Positions 24,638 through 34,000 of a DNA stretch of 64,000 nucleotides are shown here, piece after piece. Location: contig DCEX01000018.1 of NCBI GenBank assembly GCA_002315015.1, positions 62,001-126,000 on the forward strand. Reading direction: 5' to 3'. The translations under genes and the position numbers were made by a program. Position 1 is the stretch's first letter, and every line of letters starts with the position of its first letter. A model generated the notes under the pieces. The model had not been told where the DNA came from. It did no database searches and was given only the letters and a program-made list of their open reading frames with translations. This DNA is from Faecalibacterium sp. UBA1819. Lineage in GTDB: Bacteria > Bacillota > Clostridia > Oscillospirales > Ruminococcaceae.

Positions 24638-25345
24638 ATGGCAATCAAATATCATCGAATCCTTCTCAAGCTCAGCGGCGAGGCACTTGCCGGCGAGCAG
24701 GGTTTCGGGCTGGACGTGGAAACGGTTCAGAAAATTTGTGAGGGCATTAAGCTGGCGCACAGCAAAGGGGCGCAGATTGCAATTGTGGTTGGCGGCGGCA
24801 ACTTCTGGCGTGGCCGCTCCTCTGGTGAAATGGAGCGCACCCGTGCCGACCAAATCGGTATGCTGGCGACAACCATGAACGCTTTGGCAGTTGCAGACGC
24901 TTTGGAGCATCTCGATGTTCCGGTGCGTGTGCAGACGGCGCTGGCCATGCAGCAGGTAGCAGAGCCGTATATCCGAAACCGCGCCATTCGCCATATGGAA
25001 AAAGGACGTGTTGTGATTTTTGCGTGCGGCACAGGCAACCCGTTTTTCTCCACCGATACAGCCAGCGCACTGCGCGCGGCGGAAATTAACGCCGAAGTGA
25101 TTTTCAAAGCCACGATGGTGGACGGCGTTTACGACAAAGACCCGAAAAGGCACGCCGATGCAAAAAAATATGACACGCTTACTTTCACGAAGGTTCTGGC
25201 TGATCAGCTGGCAGTGATGGACAGCACGGCTGCAACGATGTGCCGTGACAATCATTTGCCCATCTTGGTGTTTGACATTTTGCACCCGGAAAATATTGCA
25301 AAGGCTGTTTGCGGCGAAACCATCGGTACTTTGGTGCAAGAATAA
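24638..25345 (+). CDS. pyrH: UMP kinase
   Basis: Phosphorylates UMP to UDP in the cytoplasm; 235 residues, the usual length of the hexameric bacterial enzyme of the amino acid kinase family. Visible motifs are [11 protein letters not shown] at the N terminus, [25 protein letters not shown], and the [12 protein letters not shown] phosphate-binding loop. Frr follows after 35 bases, the common pyrH-frr order. It heads the long housekeeping operon that runs through polC. Confidence 0.97.
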   Translation: MAIKYHRILLKLSGEALAGEQGFGLDVETVQKICEGIKLAHSKGAQIAIVVGGGNFWRGRSSGEMERTRADQIGMLATTMNALAVADALEHLDVPVRVQTALAMQQVAEPYIRNRAIRHMEKGRVVIFACGTGNPFFSTDTASALRAAEINAEVIFKATMVDGVYDKDPKRHADAKKYDTLTFTKVLADQLAVMDSTAATMCRDNHLPILVFDILHPENIAKAVCGETIGTLVQE

Positions 25346-25380
25346 CAGTGCATAAGCTGTCAAAAAAGGAGTAGAGAATC

Positions 25381-25935
25381 ATGAGTGCGGAAACAAAAGT
25401 TTTTCAAGATAAAATGAACCACAGCATTGAGCATTTGAGCAAGGAGCTTTCCTCTGTGCGTGCAGGACGTGCAAACCCGGCAGTGCTCGATAAAGTAACC
25501 GTGGATTACTACGGTGCGCCCACCCCCATCAACCAGGTGGCGGCTGTGGCTGTGGCGGAAGCGCGTGTGCTGACCATCAGCCCGTGGGATGCCACTTTGA
25601 TGAAAGCAATCGAAAAAGCGATTTTGTCCTCGGACATCGGCATTACCCCCACCAATGATGGCCGCGTAATGCGTTTGGTGTTCCCCGCACCGACCGAGGA
25701 GCGCCGTAAGCAGCTGGTAAAAGAAGTGATGCACATGGGCGAGGAGGCAAAAATTGCCGTGCGCAATGTGCGCCGCGATGCGATGGATAAGTTCAAAAGC
25801 ATGAAAAAAGCGGGCGACATTACCGAAGATGATCAGAAGGGCTTAGAGGAAGAAATGCAGAAAATTACCGACAAAGCCACCAAGGAAATTGATTCGGTGT
25901 GTGCTGCAAAAGAAAAAGAAATTATGGAGATTTAA
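25381..25935 (+). CDS. frr: Ribosome recycling factor
   Basis: Splits post-termination ribosomes together with EF-G. The 184-residue length is standard. The N-terminal helix contains LSSVRAGRANPAVLDKV, the RRF signature; the middle domain has the conserved PWD in ISPWDATLM, and the C-terminal helices are rich in Lys and Glu. AAAAGGAG precedes the ATG. A weak terminator-like hairpin with a GTGA loop lies between frr and uppS. Confidence 0.97.
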   Translation: MSAETKVFQDKMNHSIEHLSKELSSVRAGRANPAVLDKVTVDYYGAPTPINQVAAVAVAEARVLTISPWDATLMKAIEKAILSSDIGITPTNDGRVMRLVFPAPTEERRKQLVKEVMHMGEEAKIAVRNVRRDAMDKFKSMKKAGDITEDDQKGLEEEMQKITDKATKEIDSVCAAKEKEIMEI

Positions 25936-26013
25936 GCCAGCACCGCAGCAGAGTTGACGGATGGCTCAAAGCGGCTTTTATGTGTTCGCAGGAATGCAGG
26001 AGCTGTAAAAAAG

Positions 26014-26044
26014 TGCCGTGCGCGTGAGCGTGCGGCATTTCGTT
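26014..26044 (+). terminator. Weak terminator-like hairpin between frr and uppS
   Basis: A 10-bp stem (TGCCGTGCGC with GCGTGCGGCA, two wobble pairs) has a GTGA tetraloop and is followed by TTTCGTTT. It may only attenuate the operon. Confidence 0.45.
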
Positions 26045-26082
26045 TGAGTAAGTGACAACAAATGGGGAAAGAAGGAGACGCA

Positions 26083-26799
26083 ATGACGCAGGAGTATCGA
26101 CAGTTGGCAAAAGGACTGTCCGTAGGAATTATTATGGACGGAAATGGCCGCTGGGCAAAACAGCGCGGGCTGCCGCGTACCGCAGGACATAAAAAAGGCG
26201 CGGAGGTGTTCCGCGACATGGTTCACTATTGCAATGAGCTGGAATTGGCAAGCGTAACGTTCTATGCCTTTTCCACTGAAAACTGGGCGCGTCCGCTGGA
26301 GGAAGTGGAGTCCATCATGCGGCTGTTCGGCAATTATTTAACCATGGCTTACGACTACAAAAAGGAAAACAATCGTCTGGTGTTTTTGGGCGACAGAAGC
26401 CGCCTTTCCAAAGGTCTCCAGCAAAAGATGGACGATTTGGAAGAAAAAACAAAGAATAACACCGGTACTTTTTTGAATATTGCCATTAACTACGGTGGCC
26501 GGCAGGAAATTCTGCACGCCGCACAAGTTTTGGCACAGCGTGTAAAAGACGGAACGTTGGAACCGCAGCAAATTACAGAGGAGCTTTTTTCCGACAATCT
26601 CTATACCCACGGTCAGAAGGACCCTGACTTCATTTTGCGTCCTTCGGGGGAAATGCGCCTTTCCAACTTTATGCTTTGGCAGGCTTCTTATGCCGAGTTT
26701 ATCAGCATGAATGTCTTATGGCCGGACTTTACACGCGCCCATTTAGACGAAGCAATTTTAGAATTCTGCAAGCGCAACCGTCGCTTCGGCGGCTTATAA
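26083..26799 (+). CDS. uppS: Isoprenyl transferase (undecaprenyl diphosphate synthase)
   Basis: Makes the C55 lipid carrier for wall synthesis by cis-condensation of isopentenyl diphosphate, 238 residues. Motifs: IIMDGNGRWAKQRGLPR with the catalytic Asp, GHKKGAE, FYAFSTENWARP, and the C-terminal RPSGEMRLSNFMLWQASYAEF. The last motif has Met where RTSGEQRLSN is more usual. The ATG at 26083 has GAAGGAG nine bases upstream. It is followed 14 bases later by cdsA. Confidence 0.96.
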   Translation: MTQEYRQLAKGLSVGIIMDGNGRWAKQRGLPRTAGHKKGAEVFRDMVHYCNELELASVTFYAFSTENWARPLEEVESIMRLFGNYLTMAYDYKKENNRLVFLGDRSRLSKGLQQKMDDLEEKTKNNTGTFLNIAINYGGRQEILHAAQVLAQRVKDGTLEPQQITEELFSDNLYTHGQKDPDFILRPSGEMRLSNFMLWQASYAEFISMNVLWPDFTRAHLDEAILEFCKRNRRFGGL

Positions 26800-26813
26800 G
26801 TGAGAGGTGGACG

Positions 26814-27665
26814 ATGAAAACAAGAATCATAACATCCATCGTGGGCTTGGCCGTGTTGGCGCTCGTATTGGTATTTTTTGAAACGCCGATTTATAATTTG
26901 GTGTTGGCGTGTGTCTCTTTGATTGCCATTCATGAAGCTTATGAAGCTTTTCAGATTCGCTGCAAACCAGTGTTTGCTGCATTTATTCCGGCCACGCTGT
27001 GGCTGTTTTTGGGTCAGGAGCTATTCCCGGGCAGTGTGATGTGGCCTGTGCTGTATCTTCTGGTACTGTTTTTGGCGTGTACGGTTATCGCTCGTGTCCA
27101 CACATTGTCTTTTGCATCCGTTTCGGGAATGATGATGCTGGCGGGCATGATTGTTGCTTGCTTTTACTCGCTTCTTTATCTGCGCAGCTGCTTTGAGCAA
27201 ACTTGGGAAAGCTTGTATGCCGTGCTTTTGGTGCTGGCATTTGCCTGGGGCGGTGACAGCTGTGCCTACTTTGCAGGATGTGCGCTGGGAAAACATAAAT
27301 TGGCCCCGGAAGTCAGCCCGAAAAAAACCATGGAGGGAGCCGTGGGCGGCATTGCAGGCAGTGTGGTTTTGGGCATTGTCATCACAGCCGTCTTTTCTGC
27401 TATTTTCGGTCCGAACCGTTTGCTGGAAGTGTACGGCGCGGGTTACTATGTCGCCATTGCGTTGGTTGGTGCGGTCAGCTCCGTGCTGGGAATTTTGGGA
27501 GACCTGACCGCCTCTGCGGTGAAGCGCCAGTGCGAAATTAAAGATTACGGCACAATTTTCCCCGGACACGGCGGCATTTTGGATCGGTTTGACAGCGTCA
27601 TGCTGATTGCGCCGTTTATTACTATTTGTGTCTTTTTGGAACTGATGTTAGAATTTAATGTGTAA
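26814..27665 (+). CDS. cdsA: Phosphatidate cytidylyltransferase (CDP-diglyceride synthase)
   Basis: Polytopic membrane enzyme converting phosphatidic acid and CTP to CDP-diacylglycerol, 283 residues with about eight helices. The C-terminal signature is divided between SPKKTMEGAVGGIAG and SAVKRQCEIKDYGTIFPGHGG, which then reads ILDRFDSVM; this is the CDP-alcohol transferase-like CTP site. The ATG at 26814 has GAGAGGTGG upstream. The longer frame overlaps uppS and is rejected. Confidence 0.96.
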   Translation: MKTRIITSIVGLAVLALVLVFFETPIYNLVLACVSLIAIHEAYEAFQIRCKPVFAAFIPATLWLFLGQELFPGSVMWPVLYLLVLFLACTVIARVHTLSFASVSGMMMLAGMIVACFYSLLYLRSCFEQTWESLYAVLLVLAFAWGGDSCAYFAGCALGKHKLAPEVSPKKTMEGAVGGIAGSVVLGIVITAVFSAIFGPNRLLEVYGAGYYVAIALVGAVSSVLGILGDLTASAVKRQCEIKDYGTIFPGHGGILDRFDSVMLIAPFITICVFLELMLEFNV

Positions 27666-27679
27666 AGCAGGTGTCGAAT

Positions 27680-28840
27680 ATGGCAAAAAAAGTAACGCTT
27701 TTAGGCAGCACAGGTTCCATCGGAACACAAAGCTTGGATGTCATTCGCACAGAAGGCTTTGAGGTGTCCGGCTTGGCCGCCCATACGCAGACCGACTTGC
27801 TGCTCAAGCAGGTGGAGGAATTCCAGCCCGCCATGGTGGCTGTTACCGACGAAAGCGCGGCGGACAAGGTACAGGCTGCGTTTGCTCATATGGCTTCAGC
27901 GCCCCGTTTGCTGCGCGGCGCCGAGGGGCTGCGCACATTGGCGGCGGAAAGCGGCGCGGATGTGGTGCTGAATGCGGTGGTCGGTGCGGCTGGTTTGCCC
28001 GCAACGCTGGCTGCATTGGAAAGCGGCTGTGATGTCGCGTTGGCCAACAAAGAAAGCCTTGTCACAGGCGGTGCTTTGGTGCTGGAAGCGGCAGAAAAAC
28101 ATCATGCCAAGCTGCTTCCCGTAGACAGTGAACACTCTGCTATTTTTCAGTGTTTGCAGGACGCATACTCCGCCAAAAGTTTGCAAAAAATATTGCTGAC
28201 AGCCTCGGGCGGGCCGTTTTTTGGCAAAACGCGCGAGGAACTGCTCCATGTGAAAAAGGAGGATGCACTGCGTCACCCGAACTGGAGCATGGGCGCAAAA
28301 ATTACCATTGATTCCGCCACGCTGATGAACAAAGGCTTGGAGCTGATTGAGGCCGTTTGGCTGTTCGGCCTTGCGCCCCGGCAGGTGGAAATTGTGGTGC
28401 AGCGCCAAAGCATTATCCATTCGATGGTGCAGTTTTCCGACCACTCCATTTTGGCGCAGCTGGGTGTGCCGGATATGCGCATTCCCATTCAATATGCGCT
28501 GACGTGGCCCGAGCGCGGCAAGCCGTGTGCGCCGGAGCTGGATTTTGATACGCTGAAAAGCATTACGTTTGACCGCGCGGACGAGGAAACGTTCCGCTGT
28601 TTGCCTGCCTGCAAAAAGGCGATTGAAAAAGGCGGCTTAGGGCCTTGTGCGGCCAATGGGGCGAATGAGGAGGCCGTGCGCCTGTTTTTGCAGGATAAAA
28701 TTTCGTTTTTGCAGATTGGGGAACTGGTGCAAAACGTTGTGGAGCGCGACAGTTATGGCGGAAGCTATACAATTGATGATGTGTATGAATGTGACCGTAT
28801 GGCGCGTGCATATGTTTTAGAGGCAGCAAGGCAGTTCTGA
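27680..28840 (+). CDS. dxr: 1-deoxy-D-xylulose 5-phosphate reductoisomerase
   Basis: First committed enzyme of the MEP isoprenoid pathway, NADPH and metal dependent, 386 residues. It begins with the nucleotide-binding LLGSTGSIGTQSLDVI. The metal ligands lie in LPVDSEHSAIFQ, the flexible loop is TASGGPFF, and IDSATLMNKGLELIEA completes the active site. The ATG at 27680 is preferred to the GTG at 27671. It sits between cdsA and rseP in the same order as in many clostridia. Confidence 0.97.
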   Translation: MAKKVTLLGSTGSIGTQSLDVIRTEGFEVSGLAAHTQTDLLLKQVEEFQPAMVAVTDESAADKVQAAFAHMASAPRLLRGAEGLRTLAAESGADVVLNAVVGAAGLPATLAALESGCDVALANKESLVTGGALVLEAAEKHHAKLLPVDSEHSAIFQCLQDAYSAKSLQKILLTASGGPFFGKTREELLHVKKEDALRHPNWSMGAKITIDSATLMNKGLELIEAVWLFGLAPRQVEIVVQRQSIIHSMVQFSDHSILAQLGVPDMRIPIQYALTWPERGKPCAPELDFDTLKSITFDRADEETFRCLPACKKAIEKGGLGPCAANGANEEAVRLFLQDKISFLQIGELVQNVVERDSYGGSYTIDDVYECDRMARAYVLEAARQF

Positions 28841-28927
28841 CCGCTTTTTTAAGCGGCGGTGCTGTGTAAAAAATGAGGGGGCATAGGCCGAGAATAGGCG
28901 GCTTTGTGCAAGGAAAGGCGGTTTTTC

Positions 28928-29962
28928 ATGGGTTCATCAGTCATAACCATTGTAATTGCGCTGATTGTATTCGGCGTTGTTGTACTGATTCACGAGCTTG
29001 GCCATTTTTTGACGGCGAAAGCTTGCGGAATCACGGTGAATGAGTTTTCTATCGGCATGGGGCCGCGGCTTTTCGGCTTTTCCAAAAACGGAACGGACTA
29101 TTCGATTCGCTTGCTGCCTATCGGCGGTTATGTGATGATGGAAGGCGAAAACGAGGAAAGCGACGCCCAAGGCTCTTTTCAAAAGGCAGCGGTATGGAAG
29201 CGAATTTTAGTGACGGTGGCCGGAGCGGTGATGAACCTTGTGCTGGGCTTTCTCATTTTGCTGGGCGTGGTGCTGTCGCAGCAAGCCATTTTAAGCCGCA
29301 CTGTGGGAGAATTTTACCCCGATGCGGCCACCGAGCGCCAAGGGCTGCAAGTGGGCGATACCATTTTGGCGGTGAATGGCCGCCGCTGCTTTATCGCAAA
29401 TGACATCAGCTATGAATTCGCGCGCACGCAAAACGCCACCGTAGATTTAACGGTTCTGCGTGACGGCAAGCGTGTACAGCTGGAGGATGTTGTTTTTGAT
29501 ACGCAAACACAGGACGGCGTTTCCTACATGGTGCTGGATTTCAAAGTGTACCCGTTGGAAAAAACGGTGGGCAATGTACTGGCTGAGGCCGGGCGCTGGA
29601 CCGTTTCTTATGCGCGAATGGTTGCGCTGAGTCTGGTGGACGTTGTGACAGGCCGTGTGCCCATCAACAATTTATCCGGCCCGGTAGGGATTGTACAGGT
29701 GATTGGTGAGGCGACCGGCATGGGCTGGCAGCCGCTGATGCTGCTCATTGCGCTCATCACGGTCAACTTGGGCGTGTTCAACCTGCTGCCGATTCCGGCA
29801 CTGGATGGGGGACGTTTGATTTTCTTGATTTTAGAGGCGATACGCCGCAAGCCTATTCCGCAGAAGTATGAGATTGCCGTGAATGCGGCAGGGTTTGTCT
29901 TTTTAATTGGGCTGATGCTGTTTGCCACCTTCAACGATGTGACAAAGCTTCTGCCCGCTTGA
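28928..29962 (+). CDS. rseP: Site-2 intramembrane zinc metalloprotease, RseP/RasP family
   Basis: Membrane-embedded protease that cleaves anti-sigma factors and leftover signal peptides, 344 residues. HELGH in the first helix supplies zinc ligands, with the third ligand in the late LLPIPALDGGR segment. A single PDZ domain lies between (roughly residues 120-190, including GLQVGDTILAVNG). Four membrane helices are visible. The ATG at 28928 follows AAGGAAAGG. A possible substrate in this window is the RsgI-like protein at 36 kb (inference). Confidence 0.95.
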   Translation: MGSSVITIVIALIVFGVVVLIHELGHFLTAKACGITVNEFSIGMGPRLFGFSKNGTDYSIRLLPIGGYVMMEGENEESDAQGSFQKAAVWKRILVTVAGAVMNLVLGFLILLGVVLSQQAILSRTVGEFYPDAATERQGLQVGDTILAVNGRRCFIANDISYEFARTQNATVDLTVLRDGKRVQLEDVVFDTQTQDGVSYMVLDFKVYPLEKTVGNVLAEAGRWTVSYARMVALSLVDVVTGRVPINNLSGPVGIVQVIGEATGMGWQPLMLLIALITVNLGVFNLLPIPALDGGRLIFLILEAIRRKPIPQKYEIAVNAAGFVFLIGLMLFATFNDVTKLLPA

Positions 29963-29976
29963 AAGGAGTGTTTCAA

Positions 29977-31023
29977 ATGCGCAGACGTGCAAAAGTGGTA
30001 ACGGTTGGAAATGTAAAAATCGGCGGGGATTGTCCCGTTGCGGTGCAAAGTATGCTCAATGTACCCATTGAGGATATCGAAGGAAATGTGCAGCAGGCAA
30101 AGCGGCTGGAACATGAGGGCTGCCAGATTGTGCGCGTTACCGTGCCTTCCGCCAAGGATGCCGCGGTGGTGCGTGCTTTGAAAAAGGCCGTTTCTATGCC
30201 GATTGTGGCCGACATTCATTTCGACTATCGCGCCGCGTTGGCGTGCGTGGAGGAAGGTGTGGACAAAATTCGCATCAACCCCGGCAATATCGGTGCAGAT
30301 GAACGAGTGAGAGAAGTGGCACAGGCGTGCCGCAGCCACGGCATTCCCATTCGTATTGGCGTCAACGGCGGAAGTCTGGAAAAGGAAATTTTGGCAAAGC
30401 ATGGCGGCGTGACACCGCAGGCCATGGTGGAAAGCGCCATGTACCACGTTCGCTTGCTGGAAAAACATGATTTTGACGATATCGTCATTTCGATTAAATC
30501 GTCCAATGTACCCATTATGATGGAGGCCTATCGGCTGCTTGCTGCGGAATGCGAGTATCCGCTGCACTTGGGCGTCACCGAGGCCGGTACTTACCGCATG
30601 GGGCTGATTAAGTCGGCCATGGGAATCGGCGGCCTTTTGATGGAAGGCATTGGCGACACCATTCGTGTGTCCCTCACCGACGAGCCGGAAAAGGAAATTC
30701 GCGCCGGATATGACATTCTTCGTGCAGCCGGTCATTTTGTACCGGGCCCGGAAATTATCAGCTGCCCCACCTGCGGACGCACCAATATTGACGTGGCGGG
30801 CATTGCCGCTGAAGTGGAGGAGCGTCTGCGCGGCTGCAACAAGCAAATCAAGGTGGCGGTGATGGGATGCGTAGTGAACGGCCCCGGCGAAGCCAAAGGC
30901 GCCGATATTGGCATTGCAGGCGGGAAAGGCTGTGCCATGCTGTTTATCAAAGGCCAGCAGGTGCGCACGCTGCGCGGTGATATTGTCGGTCAGCTTTGCG
31001 AAGAAGTGCAAAAGCTGGTGTAA
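29977..31023 (+). CDS. ispG: 4-hydroxy-3-methylbut-2-enyl diphosphate synthase
   Basis: Fe-S enzyme of the MEP pathway that converts MEcPP to HMBPP, 348 residues. The N-terminal TIM barrel starts AKVVTVGNVKIGGDCPVAVQ. The [4Fe-4S] ligands are the two Cys of SCPTCGRT and the Cys in MGCVVNGPGEA, together with the Glu there. AAAGGAG precedes the ATG at 29977, which is preferred over the overlapping upstream start. With dxr it gives two MEP steps in one operon. Confidence 0.97.
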   Translation: MRRRAKVVTVGNVKIGGDCPVAVQSMLNVPIEDIEGNVQQAKRLEHEGCQIVRVTVPSAKDAAVVRALKKAVSMPIVADIHFDYRAALACVEEGVDKIRINPGNIGADERVREVAQACRSHGIPIRIGVNGGSLEKEILAKHGGVTPQAMVESAMYHVRLLEKHDFDDIVISIKSSNVPIMMEAYRLLAAECEYPLHLGVTEAGTYRMGLIKSAMGIGGLLMEGIGDTIRVSLTDEPEKEIRAGYDILRAAGHFVPGPEIISCPTCGRTNIDVAGIAAEVEERLRGCNKQIKVAVMGCVVNGPGEAKGADIGIAGGKGCAMLFIKGQQVRTLRGDIVGQLCEEVQKLV

Positions 31024-31050
31024 CCAAAGAACGTTCGGGAAAGGATTGGA

Positions 31051-34000
31051 ATGAAACCATTATTGACAGAGCTATGGCCGCAATTTTGCGCCGATGCCGA
31101 CTTTGTGGCCGGTTACGCGGGCGCGCTGGTGGAGCGCGTAGAAGCCGACCGGAAAAAGAGAATCATCAAGGTGGTTTACCGAACGGTAGCGCCGGTAGCG
31201 GGGGAGCTGCGCACAAGGCTGTGCGCCTCCCTCGCGCCGCTGTTTCCGGGCTTTTTGGTGTCGCTGCAAGGGTTGTTTGAATACGACCGTTTAACCCCGC
31301 AGGCTGTTCTGGATTTGGCCATGGAGCTTCGGGAGGACGGTATGCCGCTGAACGGCTTTTTGTATGGCGCAAGCGTGGAAATGAGCGACGGTGAAATCCG
31401 CGTGGTGGTTCTCAATGGAACCTGCCTTTTGGGGCAGATGAAGTTTGAGCAGCTGCTCGCCGAGCGCATTGAACAGCGCACCGGTGTGCTCCCCGTGGTG
31501 CGCTTGGTGGACGGTGCGCCGCAATCTCCCATTGCAATGCCGCAAACACCGCCCGAGCCGGTGGTATTTGTGCAGCACAAAGAACCGCCGAAAAAGAAAG
31601 CGATGAAGATTGACGGTCTGGAGCTGACAGATACGCCTGTTAAGGTGCTGTGCGGAAAGCACTTCCAGCCGCAAAAACTGACGGCTCTCAAAGATTTGGG
31701 GGCAATGGCTGCCGGAAAAGTGACGGTGTGGGGCGATGTATTCCTCACCGAGCAAAAGGGCAGCAAAATGAAAATTTACTCCGTTTCCATGACGGATTAC
31801 AGCGGCTCCATCAGCTTGAAAATCCGTATGAACATGACAGAGGATGGCTCTGTTTGGGAGGACTTGCAAAACGGTGACACGCTGGTGGTGCGGGGAGAAT
31901 GCACTTTTGACCGTTATGATAAGGACTATGTCATTTATCCTTACGATGTACTCAAGGTGGAGCGGAAAATGCGCGAGGACACCGCAGAAAAAAAGCGTGT
32001 AGAGCTTCATTTGCACACAAAACAAAGCTCTATGGACGGCTTTTGTGACCCCGGCGGAATTGTCCGCTTTGCGCATAAGATGGGGCATCGCGCTGTTGCC
32101 ATCACCGATCACGGCGTAGTGCAGGGCTATCCCGAGGCGATGCTTGCCGCAGATGCTATCCGCAAAAAAGACCCCGGCTTTAAGCTGATTTACGGCTGTG
32201 AAGCTTATTTTGTCGATGACATGGTGCCGGTTGTCTATGGGCGCACAGAAATGGGGCTGGACGGCTCGTTTATCGTGTTCGACCTGGAAACGACGGGCTT
32301 GTCGCCGGCCAATTGCCATATGACGGAAATCGGCGCAGTTGTTGTAGAAAACGGGGTGATAGGGGAGAGCTATAATACCTTTGTCAACCCCGGATGCCAC
32401 ATTCCAGAAAAAGTGACGGAATTGACGGGCATTACCGACGAAATGGTAAAGGATGCCCCTGCCCCTACCCAGGCGCTGCAAGATTTTCTTGCTTGGGTGA
32501 ATGGCCGCCCGCTGATTGCCCACAATGCGCACAGCTTTGACATTCGCTTTTTAAAAGCACAGGCTGAGCGGGACGGTGTGGATTTTCAGCCGGTCTATCT
32601 TGATACCCTGCCTTTGGCACAAGCACTCTATACGGGGCTTCGCAACTATAAGCTGGATACCATTGGCAAGTATTTGGGAATTCCGCCCTTTGAGCATCAC
32701 CGCGCCTGTGACGATGCACGTGCTTTGGCGCAGATTTTTGAAAAAATGCTGGAGGATTTGCGCGCGCGAAAGATTGAAACGGTGGAGGAAATCAATACCG
32801 GTTTAGGCGGCGCACGAGCCTTGGCGAAAAAGAATTTTCACCTGATGATTTGGGTGAAAAATCAGCTCGGCATGAAAAATTTGTATCAAATGATCAGTGC
32901 TGCCAGCATGGATTACTTTTTTAAAGTGCCGCGCATTCCGCGCAGCGTGTTAAACCGGCATCGAGAAGGACTGCTGATCGGCTCGGCGTGTGAAGCGGGC
33001 GAGCTGTACCGCGCCATTGTGGACGGTAGAAGCTTTGCCGAATTACAGGAGATTGCCTCTTACTACGACGTGCTGGAAGTGCAGCCGCTGGGCAATAACG
33101 AGTACATGCTGCGGCAGGGCATTGTAGACAGCATGGAAAAAATTCAGGAGTTTAATGAAACGGTCATTCGATTGGGCGAAGCGCTGGGGAAACCTGTTGT
33201 CGCGACCGGTGATGTGCATTTTACCAACCCGGAGGACTATATTTACCGCTCCGTATTGCAAGCGGGCAACGGCTTTTCCGATGCCGACCAGCAAGCGCCG
33301 CTTTACTTCCGCACCACAGACGATATGCTGCGGCAGTTCAGCTATCTGCCCGCAGAAAAAGCCTTTGAAATTGTGGTGGAAAATCCCAATAAAATTGTTG
33401 ATTTGATTGACGATGACGTGCGCGCCATCCCCAAAGGCTTGTACACGCCCAGCATTGAAGGCGCGGATACCAGCTTGTGGGAGGACACTTTGCGCAACGC
33501 ACGGCGGCGCTACGGCAGCCCCATGCCGCAGCTTTTGGAGGATCGGCTTTTGCGCGAGCTGGATTCCATTATCCGTCATGGTTTTGCGGTGCTTTACGTT
33601 ATCGCACAGCGTTTGGTGCTGAAAAGTGAGGACTATGGCTATTTGGTCGGCTCGCGTGGTTCCGTTGGGTCATCCGCCGTGGCGCACTTTTCGGGTATTT
33701 CAGAGGTGAACAGCCTGTCGCCGCATTATCTTTGCCCGAAATGCCAGTGGAATGAGTTCTTCACTGATGGCTCTGTGGCAGACGGCTTTGACCTGCCTGA
33801 CCGCAACTGCCCGATTTGCGGCACCAAGTGCATGGTGGACGGCCATGAAATTCCGTTTGAAACCTTTTTGGGCTTTGACGGCGACAAGGAGCCGGATATT
33901 GACCTCAACTTTTCCGGTGATGTGCAGGGGCGAATCCACCGCTACACCGAGGACATTTTCGGGAAAGACCATGTGTTTAAAGCGGGGACCATCAGCGGCT

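Noticed and set aside
28841..28860. Terminator between dxr and rseP
   Set aside because: The CCGCTT/AAGCGG stem is only six base pairs and has no T tract after it.
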